From assembly GCA_002633005.1 (NCBI GenBank), contig NMRA01000276.1:137414-201413 (forward strand): a DNA stretch of 64,000 bases. Direction: 5' to 3'. Position numbers and translations under genes: made by a program. The DNA is from Phoronis australis (lineage: Eukaryota > Phoronida > Phoronidae). Below are positions 1 to 10,320 of this stretch, in pieces (the stretch's first letter is position 1; each line of letters opens with the position of its first letter). The notes under the pieces were generated by a model. That model was given only the letters and a program-made list of their open reading frames with translations. It did no database searches and was not told where the DNA came from.

Positions 1-640
1 CACATTCAACTTATTGTATCATAATAGTACCTGCACAAATACAACTTATTGTATCATAATAGTACCTGCACACATACAAATTATTGTATCATAATAGTAG
101 CTGCACACATACAACTTATTGTATCATAATAGTACCCGCATACATTCAACTTATTGTATCATAATAGTACCTGCACACATACAACTTATTGTATCATAAT
201 AGTACCTGCATACATTCAACTTATTGTGTCATAGAGGAGGCAGTGTGGCCTGGTTGATAAGTGCTCGCTTTCGTAACTCGAGGTCGTGGGTTCATGTCCC
301 ACCAGGTCACACTGCTAAACCCTTGAGCCAGGTTTCTAGCTCCTCAGCTCGGTTTTAACCTTTAACCATATATTAATAAAGCATAAAAATATTTCCAGGT
401 GATCAGTGCAATGGGCCCACATGTGAGGCCTGCGCACGTCTGGTACAACGTGTATCAGACCGCCTGCAATTATTTTTTTTATATATTGTGTCATAATAGT
501 ACCTGCACACATACAACTTATTGCACCATAATAGTACCTGCATATATACAACTTATTGTATCATAATAGTACCTGCATATATACAACTTATTGTATCAAA
601 ATAGTACCTGCACACATACAACTTATTGTCACTCCTAGCA
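1..640. repeat. 35-bp minisatellite
   Basis: Units of 35 bp, built around acaacttattgtatcataat followed by agtacctgcacacat, run from the window edge to about 233 and resume at about 485-630. The array is split by a SINE. Units differ by one to three bases, so this is an older, partly diverged array. It continues beyond the left edge. No coding role is apparent. Confidence 0.93.
234..484 (+). mobile_element. tRNA-derived SINE with 11-bp target duplication
   Basis: The head resembles a tRNA. An A-box-like stretch (tggcctggttgataagtg, about 246-263) is followed by a B-box-like stretch (gggttcatgtccc, about 288-300), and ggcagtgtg near 239 can pair with cacactgc near 306. A tRNA-unrelated body follows and ends in a T-rich tail near 470-484. 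The element is flanked by identical 11-bp direct repeats attgtgtcata (223-233 and 485-495), and it interrupts the 35-bp array in register. The tRNA-like head, unrelated body and target duplication are the expected signature of a Pol III SINE mobilised by a LINE partner. The family is not identified. Confidence 0.85.
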
Positions 641-989
641 TTATACACTACCAATGTGCTTGAGACAACATATAAATAACAATACTGGTATCAACATTTA
701 AAATATCCGTATATCATAACCTATGCCACGTATCTGTTCTGCTGGCAGTAGCTTTTTATATTACACTATCTGCGTTCTTAAACTTCACTTATAAATGGGT
801 TGGTTTTAGACAGTTCCAGGTATTACAAAGTTTTACTGTTATCAGGTACTTTCCAAAATGCTTACTCTCGGCCATTATCAATTTGACACCCACAGTGAGA
901 GCTCAGTAGACTCAAAAGTATAAACTAATTTATCTAATATCATTGTCATATATTTTCAAAATTACCTGGTTGAGATTTCTGGGGATGGC
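641..989. other. AT-rich sequence, nothing recognised
   Basis: No open frame, RNA gene or repeat structure can be supported here. By position it is intronic or 3' sequence of the minus-strand NEURL4-like gene. Confidence 0.5.
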
Positions 990-2290
990 GACCACAACCC
1001 AGTGGGTTTTAACTGTCATAGGGCATTTGGTAACCAGTAACATCTATCTGAATCACGTGGAATTATTTATTGTGGTACCCAGAATAAAGACCTTGCTCCT
1101 TTTTAAGGTGTAAATGAGTGTCTGGCAAACACTTTCTAGAACACAATTTGTTGTCTGTCATGGGTCATCTGGTACGCCACGATTACTGGTTTTAAGTCAA
1201 TTTTAGCCAGTACCTCAGATATCTAATGTAGTTCAAAGTTTCAATGGCATACTGTGGTTGAGATTTTTGAGGGCTTCTGCCAGGCACAATCCAGAGTGTA
1301 TTTTGTCTGTCATAGAGCATTTATTGACCTAGGGCATTTATTGACCTGTGACATGTATTGAATCTCATGGGACTGGTTTTGTTTGGTACCTCGACTGTAT
1401 GTGCTAGCTCATTTTTGGAGTGTCCTTTTTTGGTTTCTGCCGGACCCATTACAGAGTGCAATTTGTCTGTCATGGATCATTCAATGTTCAGTGCCGTACT
1501 ACTGTTTGTTTTAAATCAGTTTTGGCCGGTACCTCAAAAATCTAGTCTAACTCAAATTTTTGATGGCATACCGTGGTTGAGATTTTTGAGGGTTTCTGCC
1601 AGACACATTCCAGAGTATATTTTGTCCATCATAGGGCATTTAGTGATCTGTGACATGTATTGAATCACATGAAATTGTTTTTTTTGGTACCTCGAATGTA
1701 TGTGCTAGCTCATTTTTGGGGGGTCCTTTTTGGTTTCTGTCGGACCCATTCCAGAGTGCAATTTGTTTGTCATGGGTCATTTGGTGTTCAGTGCCGTACT
1801 GTTGTTCATTTAAAATCAGTTTTGGCCGGTATCTCGAAAACCTAGTCTAGCTCAAATTTTATGGCATACTGTGGTTGACATTTTTGGTTTCTGCTGGGCA
1901 CAACCCAGAGTGTATTTTGTCTGTCATCATGGGGGTTTTAGTGAGCTGTGACATGTATTGAATCATATGGAGTTGATTTTTTGTGGTACCTCGAATGTAT
2001 GTGCTAGCTCATTTTTGGGGGGTCCTTTTTTGGTTTCTGCAGGACCCATTTCAGAGTGCAATTTGTCTACCATGGGTTATTCGGTTTTCAGTGTGGCATT
2101 ATCGTTCGTTTTAAATCAGTTTTGGCCGATACATCAAATATCTAGTCTACCTCATTTTTGGGCCATTTGTAAGGCCCCCAGGGGTCACACCCAGAGTGCA
2201 GACAATGGTAGACGTCCATTTCTGGGCATACTGAGGTGGACTCTAAATACTACCGTGGTCAGATGATGGTACCTCGTTCATCTCTGCTAA
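990..2290. repeat. About 300-bp tandem repeat, roughly four degenerate copies
   Basis: Landmarks recur at a period near 300 bp. ggtacctcgaatgtatgtgctagc-like blocks occur near 1384, 1686 and 1985, with a weaker one near 1074. catttttgg...ggtttctgc, agagtgcaatttgtc and ttaaatcagttttggcc recur in the same order. The first unit is the most diverged. Short open frames on the plus strand (up to about 100 codons) simply repeat with the unit and are not treated as genes. The 290 bp to the right (2291-2583) hold nothing recognisable. Confidence 0.85.
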
Positions 2291-2583
2291 GTGCTCTGGG
2301 CTGCCGGTATAATACACGGGTTTCCTAGGTGATTTTTTAATTAAAACTGTTTTTAAAAACTTTATGTAAATAAATGCATAGTTAGGCAACACTTTGTTCA
2401 TTTTTATAAATGATCAATGCTCCACAAAATTTAATTTGTGATTAATAGTTGATGCTTTTAAGAGGAAATTTACCGAATAAATGCCCCACTATCTGGACAC
2501 TTGACACAAGCAGTTGAGAAACCAAATTAACGCTCACAGGTGTTTAATCGGCATAATTTTATGAATAAACCCTCATGGGCATT

Positions 2584-2770
2584 TCATCGGGAAGGCTTAT
2601 CTACAGAAAACCCCAGTATCATGCTTGTGTCGGTTATGACAACTAGAAACTCAAAGACTGAGAGTTGTGATGAGCTGTAAGCAGCACTCACATATTGGCT
2701 AGTCATGATAGTTAGAAACTTTGAAGTGGCAGGACTGTAAGACATAATCAGTAGCTGATGAGTGATAGTC
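2584..2770 (-). pseudogene. Decayed duplicates of the NEURL4-like exon end
   Basis: Read on the minus strand, 2699-2750 closely resembles the 3' part of the intact exon at 2874-2985. It keeps a recognisable version of the [12 protein letters not shown] stretch, read as SPATSKFLTIMT. A fainter copy starts near 2632 and another partial match near 2770. They sit in the intron just downstream of the real exon. The simplest reading is local exon-end duplication followed by decay. No splice donor is preserved in register, so I do not treat them as alternative exons. Confidence 0.5.
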
Positions 2771-2873
2771 ATGACAGCCAGAACAACAAAGACAGTGCAC
2801 CACAAGTAGTTGTTTGAGGTACTCGTGTTGGTCATGAGTTAGCAGGAATACGAGTTGAAGTCAAAAGTCATAC

Positions 2874-2985
2874 CTGACCGCATATTAGTCATGGTAGCTG
2901 GAAACTCTAAAGTAGTAGGATTGTGAGTCGTAATTCCAACTTCAATGGAGCCAGACCACTTGTCAACCATTCTGTCGATGCGAAT
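2874..2985 (-). CDS. NEURL4: NEURL4-like exon, first part of second neuralized repeat (continuation)
   Basis: This 112-bp exon has a good acceptor (cttctttcag before 2985) and donor (gtatga after 2874). It encodes [20 protein letters not shown], then [17 protein letters not shown]. The RIDxxVxxWSGSIExGxT signature is the core of the neuralized homology repeat (NHR), a beta-sandwich protein-interaction domain. The frame joins that of the exon ending at 9121 (DDELFE then IRIDR), giving continuous NHR sequence. It ends in phase 1, and the rest of this repeat must lie left of the window. NEURL4 proteins carry several NHRs and act at centrioles with the ubiquitin ligase HERC2; that role is known for the family, not seen here. 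Another NHR protein is possible but less likely. Confidence 0.82.
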
Positions 2986-3029
2986 CTGAAAGAAGTTGTT
3001 GTATGATCGTCAAAAACTATGACTGGAAT

Positions 3030-3240
3030 TGCGAGGGAGGGGAATGGGAAGAGAAGAGGGGGGGTGTATAAAGGGGGTGGTGGATGGAGGGGGAGGCAGA
3101 TGGAAGGGAGGGGGATTAGGGAGAATGAGGGGAAGAGATGAATGGATAAAGAAGAGGGAGACAGGGTGGGCAAAAAGGGAATATAGGTACATGTAGAGAG
3201 GAGGAAGGGAACCCAAGGCTGGCGCACGTGCCACAAGGAG
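3030..3240. repeat. Purine-rich (G/A) tract
   Basis: Almost pure purine on the plus strand, with many runs of three to six G (gggagggg-like motifs). It is therefore a long polypyrimidine tract on the transcribed strand of the NEURL4-like gene, starting about 45 bp upstream of the 3' splice site at 2985. Such tracts can form triplex or G-quadruplex structures. Whether this one affects splicing is unknown. The next 400 bp (3241-3650) contain nothing I recognise. Confidence 0.8.
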
Positions 3241-3654
3241 GCACAGCAGTTGCCCAACTAGTCTGAAAATCAGTGCTAACCATGCTCATTCACAAGTTGG
3301 ACAGATTTCACAATGTTCCTTCAGTGAAGTTGACTTGAGCAGGTGTGCACGCACACAAACACATTCTTGCTTAAAACTAAATGATTCTTTTTTACTACTG
3401 TTTCAAAGATTTGTTTGCGTAAGACAGGATTTCATATTTTTCCAAAGGAGACTACTGCTTAACATGGCAATATGGTTTCGATTTGCAGTTTTAGACAGTG
3501 AGTGGCACAACAAATTGTTGAAAACGTATATTAGCGTCAGCCAAGTTCTCATCATCAGAAACATCCGAGTGAAATTTAATACTGATTCATCAAACTGTTT
3601 GGTGCAAAGAGAGACAAGCTGCAAAACTGGTGCCAGAATACAAAAACTGTTAAT

Positions 3655-4055
3655 AGCGAGAACACATGCCGTAGCTAGAAATACAAGCCATGAGCACAAC
3701 ATGTTGTGGCCAGAATACACGTCAGGAAGCAAGAGCACAACATGCCAGAGCCAGAATTACAAGCAAAGAGCACAACATGCCGGAACCAGAATTACACGCA
3801 AAGAGCACAACATGCCAGAGCCAGAAATAAAAGCAAATAGCACAACATGCCGGAACCAGAATTACAAGCAAAGAGCACAACATGCCAGAGCCAGAAATAA
3901 AAGCAAATAGCACAACATGCCGGAACCAGAATTACAAGCAAAGAGCACAACATGCCCGAGCCAGAAATACACGCAAATAGCACAATATGCCGGAGCTAGA
4001 AATACAAGCAAAGAGCAAATCATGCCACAGTCAGAAACGCAAGCAAAGAATTTCA
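3655..4055. repeat. Second 35-bp minisatellite
   Basis: Units of 35 bp built on gcaaagagcacaacatgccg then gaaccagaattacaa, about eleven copies with an alternating variant (gagccagaaataaaa). The sequence is unrelated to the 35-bp unit at the left edge. Open frames on both strands through the array are repeat artefacts. Confidence 0.92.
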
Positions 4056-4253
4056 TCAAGTTTCAGAAAGGAACTCAGTAGTTACATACTAAGGCAAACA
4101 CGAAATTAATTGCCAACAGGGTCCAAAACACTACTTTAATCAATTTGTAACTCAACGTACCCTATTCGTCCTGATAACCGCCCATGCTCCTATAAACACC
4201 CCCACGCGTTTTCAGACTTTGCTAAAATAACCGCCCAGCCCAGGAACGTGTAC

Positions 4254-6598
4254 TCTGGAGTTCCGAATAGTAGTAGAGACAGCAATAATAGTATAGACTG
4301 GAAAACTTCACGATTTTTAATAATAGTAGAGACTCTAATAATAGTATAGACCCAACATTTTTGTCACTAGAAAAGTGGAATAATAGTATAGGCCGGAAAT
4401 TTGTCGGAAAAAATTAATAATAGTATAGAATGGAATAATGGTATAGACGACGAATTTGTGGAAATTTAAACATAGTATAGACTGGAATAATAATATTGAC
4501 AACAAATTTAGGTAAAATCTAATAATGATATAGAAAGGAATAATGCAAAACAGCAAATTCTAAGGAATAATGGTATAGGCGGGAAATTTGTGGAAAATTA
4601 AAAATAATATAGACTGGAATAATAACATTGATTACAAATTTGCGTAAAATCTAGTGACGGTAGATGGAAATAATAGGAAGTGCAAAGTCTGATAATGATG
4701 TAGATGGGATTGGAATAATAGTGCAAAGAAGCATATTCTGTCTCAGTGACTTACCACCGCTTTAAGTAATTGTTTCAAAGAAAAACTTTTAAATTGAACA
4801 TTAGCACAGTTAAATTATTGCAGTGGTGTATCCACACATGCCATAACATAGTACAGTGAAGTGGAATAAAGTGTCATTGCTAAAACAAAGACCATTCGTT
4901 TATTCAATAACTTTAAATGGAAGTCTATATAGATGTGTTTCAAACAGTATGCGTTATCATTTTACTCAAAAAAGAATGTGACATTCAATACTAGAGATGC
5001 CAATGTCGACTAAGTCCAAAAATTATAAAATTTCTTTGGTAAAACGAGTCGCATTTTTATCATACATGTTCCTGACAGTCGAGCCTTTGTTTCTCTCAAT
5101 CTCATGTCTTGCACAACCTTCATAGTCAATACCCTCGTAATGTTAGTCAGAATTCGACGTCAAAATGTCAGTACAGCCAAAATTTTACACAGCCAGAAAT
5201 TGAGATTTCTTGCAGAATTGCCCAACATTCGAGTCCACGACCACAGCTACGTCCACCATCTTGAATATCTAATTAGGTATAACAAACCGATTCACGTGTG
5301 CTTTTCCATTTATTTGGAAGGGAGAGCAAGTAGAAATCAATTTCAATAGACATCGACTGGATTGTCAAAAGTCCATTCTTCCTGTTCATAAAAACAATCC
5401 ATTATCCAGTTTGGAGCGAATTGTAAAAATGCTGATGTCCGATGATGATGTCGGCAACTTGCTGGTACTTTGTTGATTCTACTAGGAACCTGGTTCCTAG
5501 GTTGATTGAAAGGTTCCACACCATTCATTTACTGCACGGGTATTTGCGCTTCGTTGACTTGCCGCGTTATCACCATGGTCCGTATCTATAGCTGGATTAT
5601 TTGTCGTAACAGCATCTGAATCAATGTCTGTATCTGGTATATCTCTCGGTTTGTAAAATAATCCTCGAATGCTTTTAGGCCTTTGCGCGGCAGACGACAT
5701 GATTACGTACGTAGAATGCGCATGTCAATAATGACGGAAACCGCAGATGACACTGGCTGTGCAAATTCCCGGAATTACTCCCCCGGAAACGCAAACTTCG
5801 GGGACAGACACAGTGAAGAGTTGTTACGGCTTGCCAGTTTTTCACAGGGTGCAATCATAAATATTGGATCACCCAAAGAAATTCGTGGAAAGCGTTTTTA
5901 TTCATATGTATATTGAGCTGCCGGTAACACCGTTCTGTGTCACGAGGCGCCCGGAATATTGAAAAATGCACTTTTTGTGCATTAAATTCATCATTTCTGA
6001 AAATACTGATAACCTATTGCTTTGAGCGACTGCCGACCAGCCGTTAATATTAATAGAAGTGGTCATCATTTCAAGCTTTTTAAATTTTGCCAACACTTTC
6101 TTAATTCTGACCGATCCCGTCGAACCCGTCCAAAATAACATTCTGGCCGTCCAGCAGACAGGCGCTGTGTAAACCCTTGCTTTTGAGTCCGATTATTTAC
6201 GCTTTGAAACACATACAGTAACTGTTGTATATTTTAGCGAATAAAATCTTTTAATGTGTATGACATGTGACTTCCGCGTGTAACGCGGAGTCGTATTTTG
6301 TTCTTCTAAATTACGAAATTTGATCTGAGTGTCTCGTGGTCTAGAGGTTTAAAGCGAATTTGGAGCAAACTATCCGTGTCTTACAACCATGGTACGATAC
6401 CCGGAGTAATCAGATAATTTTTTGTAACAAATTTGTAATGAATGAAACAAAAATTGAGAACTTGCAGAATCAAATAATCGTAGAGTGGGAAAAGGTTAGA
6501 AAATTAATAAGCGTAGAGACCCGAATAAGCGTCGTTTTGACCGGAAAACGAGGCTGAAAAAAAATAATCGTATAGATATGACTATTCGGAACTCGAGA
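4254..6598. mobile_element. Nested element B, GTAC duplication, long subterminal AT repeats
   Basis: Inverted ends TCTGGAGTTCCGAATAGT (left) and, reverse-complemented, TCTCGAGTTCCGAATAGT (right) differ at one base. Direct GTAC repeats flank them (4250-4253, 6599-6602), and other copies of the host element show a single GTAC-containing site. Just inside the left end, about 4275-4740, aataatagtatagac-like units recur many times; a shorter cluster lies inside the right end (6460-6580). The 2.35-kb interior has only broken minus-strand frames (around 5343-5700) that match nothing I know. A 4-bp duplication fits several DNA transposon groups, so the superfamily is left open. Confidence 0.8.
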
Positions 6599-7092
6599 GT
6601 ACGTGCGCAAAATGCCTTACCTACATTCCTAGAATTCTATAGCAACGTCTTCAATTTATCAATAATATCCAACAGTCCTGAAACAAATCGTTGCGCGCAG
6701 AATTTATAGACCACGAGCCTCGTCGCTATGTTGGTATTTAGCCGTAACTATAAACTTCCAACTTCCGGTCGCCGAGCAATCCAAAACGAACACATAAGTT
6801 TTGCTGATCTTGCGAGGAATGTGTCCCACTATGACGGTCTGGCCTTTCAGAAGAGACATAGTGTACTAATTGTTAACGGGATTGCATAGTAGATAATTTG
6901 CGCTTTCAACAGGAATCTAAATTTCTTTGTATACGTGAAAACAGAGAATCGAAGACTAATAAAAAACTTGGCCAGTATTAAAAGCACGTGGCCAGGAAGC
7001 GCGCTACATACATGTACCTGTCACCAAAAACGTTAGTCGGGAACTATCCATTCATGAAAAGGGTGGCATAGCATCCGCAAGAAATGAATTAA

Positions 7093-7352
7093 ATCAGTTT
7101 TTGGCAACAATAAGATCAAAGACCGGACGATCGCCAAACAAATAAAAAGTTCATGTTCAATTCAACGTTTCATCTTTTCATTAGACATCATCAGGATCAT
7201 ATTTACAATAATTTAGGACAACAAGTGCCAACATACAGCTCAGGTAACATCCATAGAATGAAGTGAGAGATACATAGAATATGGTCAGTAGCTGGTCATC
7301 ACCATAGCTGCAGGGTCACAGAGCTCTGCGTATTATTCAGAGAATCAGTGGC
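7093..7352 (-). mobile_element. 260-bp insertion with 9-bp target duplication and CTGATGA...GAAAC motif
   Basis: Flanked by ATGAATTAA on both sides (7084-7092 and 7353-7361). The copy of the same host transposon at 39.2 kb lacks the insertion. On the minus strand, at about 7210-7172, it reads CTGATGATG...GATGAAACGTTG. This arrangement resembles the conserved terminal motif of Penelope-like retroelements, related to hammerhead ribozymes. A 9-bp duplication suits retroposition. It could be a truncated Penelope-like end or a SINE; it has no coding capacity. Confidence 0.6.
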
Positions 7353-8224
7353 ATGAATTAAGCCCAATATCCAACAAAATGACCACTAACAGTGAATGCT
7401 TACACACCCTTAAACCGAAAAATAACTGTCAGTCACGTACACATCCAGCCACACGGCAACTAATACGGGCCTCAAGGCCGAGACAAATGTTGAACGTTTT
7501 TAGCACAAGAACTGCAAGTGCTGAATGAAACACGTTCTGCTTTAGGTCTACTGCTTGTGCTAATTCCTTTAGATACAATGCACATCTAGCTCGTTAGATT
7601 GCGTTTACTCTGGCCAAAGACGGTCTCTGCTCTGGCAAATGAACTCTGGTGACATGCACGCCCTCGCTTACTCACAAACGCAGACAAAGTTCAAAACAAA
7701 AACGTCACGTAACAACAACATGTGTGTTCGTCTAGAGATTTTTCTAGTGTTGCCGATCATAGATGGCACGATGTAGCACAGATTTGTACTTAAACCAGCC
7801 GTTAATCCCAAATCCACGGGAACTTAAATCTTAGGGATGCTATTTGGAAAACTTAAGGAGGATTTCAGGTAATTTGTAGAGTCGAAACTGTATTTTTATT
7901 CAAACATTCAAGTTGCCATGTTGACGAATTGCGAGGCAGTCAGCCAATGAGTTCTGACCCTGGGATTTCAGCACAATTTTCTGTAAAATGATCGTAATTT
8001 AGCAGCAACGTTTAATAGCAATGCACCACGATTTTATAGAAAGTCTTTCATAGGTTACAGATACGTCACAGAGCGTAAACATGATGAATTTTAGCTTCCG
8101 ATTTCACCCATTCCGGAGACTGGGTTTCAACCGCCTTGGGTTACAATAAGTGCCCCCCCCCCCCGAAACGAACTTTTCTAAGCGCCCTAGACGGTTATTT
8201 GGGCGAATACGGTATGTCATGATT

Positions 8225-8800
8225 TACGGTAAAAACACATGTACAGGTTAGAGTGAATACTTTAAAGAACTTGGATTAAGTTTAGGTGCGAAAAGTTAAA
8301 CTGCCATTACGGTTTGGCAGTTGCTGGATTTGTCAAAAAGTAAATGTCAGCCAATACGGCCATGCTCTCCTATCCGGAATGTTATCTGTTAAATATCACG
8401 ATCCTCCACTGAAACTAGGAGGTAAAGAAGCAGTGGAAAAAGTTAAAAAAGCTAAAACTGCCATTAGGGTGCATACTGGTATTCAGCTCCATCCAAAAGT
8501 CAATGTTAGCCCAATGCTCTTGTAAGTAAGAAGATATTCATCAAGTTTCATAACGATCCTTCACTGAACATGTTAGATATTGCGCCAGGTGAAAAAAATA
8601 AAACTGCCACTTGGGGACATATCAGTATACTAGGATCCCCCGAAAATCAATGTCAGGCATGCTCTTGTTTAAATAGAACATATCTCTCAACATTCCTAAG
8701 GAACAATTTGGCAGACAGAGAGGCGGATGCAAAAAAATAGAACAAAAATGCTAAAATCACCATGAGGAGGCTTAGCTTAAAAATTCATAGTTGGGGTTGC
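8225..8800. repeat. About 150-bp degenerate tandem repeat, four units
   Basis: A taaaactgccattaggg-like block recurs near 8297, 8452, 8602 and 8750, each followed by a gtcaatgtcagcc-like block and a catgctcttgt-like block. The spacing is 148-155 bp. An 80-codon open frame within it follows the repeat and is not considered a gene. From 8801 to 9120 nothing else is recognised. Confidence 0.65.
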
Positions 8801-9120
8801 CTCATTTCAAGGAACACATCTGCCACATTTAATAAATACCAGCAAATGATTTCAAGTTGGTAAAAATAGACCCAAAAATTTGCTGCTAAGAATTGTATCA
8901 AAGTCATTCATCTATCGTCTGCAGATCCTGCAAAGAATTTAGAACTGATATGGATGACAAATGCCAAACTCAGGACACCCAGACAGATATTACGGCAAAA
9001 TACATCCACATGTGTATATGACGGACAGTTGTATATATGGCCAATCTCAATTATTTACGAGAGACATTGTTGTTTTTTTTACAGCTGGGTTCATTATAAG
9101 CTCAGTAGCAAAGTACACAC

Positions 9121-9417
9121 CTCAAACAGTTCATCATCCTTCACAGGTCTGTTTGTCATGACAACTCCATTGTTGAACTCATCCATAGGACGCCGTCGCT
9201 CGCCTGTGCGGCGGTTGTTGCTTAGTTTCACCAAGCTCCCGCACTTCTCGTGAAAAGTCAGTCTTTCATTGGAGTGTGTGAAAGTAGCCTCAGCAATAGC
9301 TTCGTTGGTTATTTCATTGGCTATCACTGAAATGAAATGCAAAGCCTGTTCACTGAACGCAAGCCTCCTCTCCCTAATGTCACTTCGACTTGGCTTTTGA
9401 TCTTCTTCATTCTCCGA
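9121..9417 (-). CDS. NEURL4: NEURL4-like exon, start of second neuralized repeat
   Basis: Minus-strand frame with an acidic linker ([15 protein letters not shown]) leading into [20 protein letters not shown], then [17 protein letters not shown] and KDDELFE. This is the N-terminal half of an NHR: the xHxxxGxxvxLsxxxrtArR and [20 protein letters not shown] signatures. The donor GTGTGT follows 9121, and the frame continues into IRIDR at 2985. The upstream edge is uncertain. The frame stays open to 9465 but no strong polypyrimidine acceptor is visible; the nearest AG is at about 9417. The linker is the usual variable segment between NHRs. Confidence 0.8.
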
Positions 9418-9840
9418 CTCCATATCAAACATATATATAGCACAAGATGTTACCATAGTCACCAAATTTGGATTTAATTCCCCTTTCCTTGCCTTTGCAC
9501 CATAACATTCCCAACCATTTCAAGATTTCGAGCAAAAGATGATGAAACAGCAATGCATTTATCAAAATCCAGCTATTAATGCCAGCGAAACAACACAGTT
9601 TGGAAAGACAGTGAACAACTGTTGGTTATTTACACAAGACATCAACAACAGGCACTCGCCCTCCTTGACAACCGATCAGTTATTAGAAATGCAAAGAAAA
9701 TAACAACATGTTCAAACAGCAAGCACATGCCATCTATCTGGCCAAAAGCAATACTGACAGAAAAAGAAGGGGAAAATGTAAAACTAATACATCAATCCAT
9801 ATTATTATTTAATCAAAAGATTATATGAAAACATAGAAAC
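9418..9840. other. NEURL4-like intron 2, 3' part, nothing recognised
   Basis: AT-rich sequence without repeats, RNA genes or supported frames. It may contain the true 5' edge of the adjacent exon. Confidence 0.5.
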
Positions 9841-10320
9841 CAAATGAGCCAATAACATGTTGGGTATACATAAGACCCTAACATTGCAAATGAGCCAATA
9901 AATTCTTGGGTACATGAGACCCCAGCATTGCAAATGAGCCCACAGCTTGTTGGGTATACATGAAACCCCAATACTGCAAATGAGCCAATAACTTGTTGGG
10001 TATTCATGATACCCTAACATTGAAAATGAGCCAATAACTTGTTGGGTACATGAGACCCCAGCATTGCAAATGAGCCCATAACTTGTTGGGTATACATGAG
10101 ACCCCAACATTGCAAATGAGCCCATAACTTGTTGGTTATACATGAGACCCCAACATTGCAAATGAGCCAATAACTTGTTGGGTATACATGAGACCTCAAC
10201 ATTGCAAATTAAACAATAACTTGTTAGGTATACATGAGACCCCAACATTGCAAATGAGCCAATAACTTGTTGGGTATACATAAGACCCCAACATTGCAAA
10301 TAAGCCCATAACTTGTTGGG
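9841..10320. repeat. 46-bp minisatellite
   Basis: About ten and a half copies of a 46-bp unit (caaatgagccaataacttgt then tgggtatacatgagaccccaacattg), with small indels giving 44-bp variants. It ends abruptly at 10320, where a CAGGCCTC-ended transposon begins, so the transposon probably inserted into the array. A 164-codon minus-strand frame is generated by the repeat. Confidence 0.92.

Larger units (their letters stand above)
4160..8212 (+). mobile_element. Transposon family A, copy 1 (TACCGTATTCGCC ends), interrupted twice
   Basis: The left end (4158 onward, taccctattcgtcctgataa) and right end (8193-8214, ending gggcgaatacggta) are inverted repeats. The same ends bound a complete 1.39-kb copy at 39209-40601, and an inverted partial copy ends at 37903. 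TA dinucleotides flank both ends, suggesting a TA target duplication. Repeated taaccgcccag-like blocks lie just inside the left end. Removing the two nested insertions (4254-6598 and 7093-7352) leaves sequence collinear with the 39.2-kb copy. No transposase frame is recognisable, so it is probably non-autonomous. I cannot assign the superfamily; TA duplication is shared by several. Confidence 0.85.

Noticed and set aside
234-310. Functional tRNA gene
   Set aside because: The tRNA-like head is joined to a body, a T-rich tail and target duplications, which marks a SINE.
1358-2266. Repeated plus-strand frames of about 60-100 codons
   Set aside because: They recur with the roughly 300-bp tandem repeat, so the similarity is at DNA level.
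3335-3910. 191-codon plus-strand open frame
   Set aside because: Its second half is the 35-bp minisatellite and its first half has no recognisable motif or splice support.
9805-10299. 164-codon minus-strand open frame
   Set aside because: Generated by the 46-bp minisatellite.
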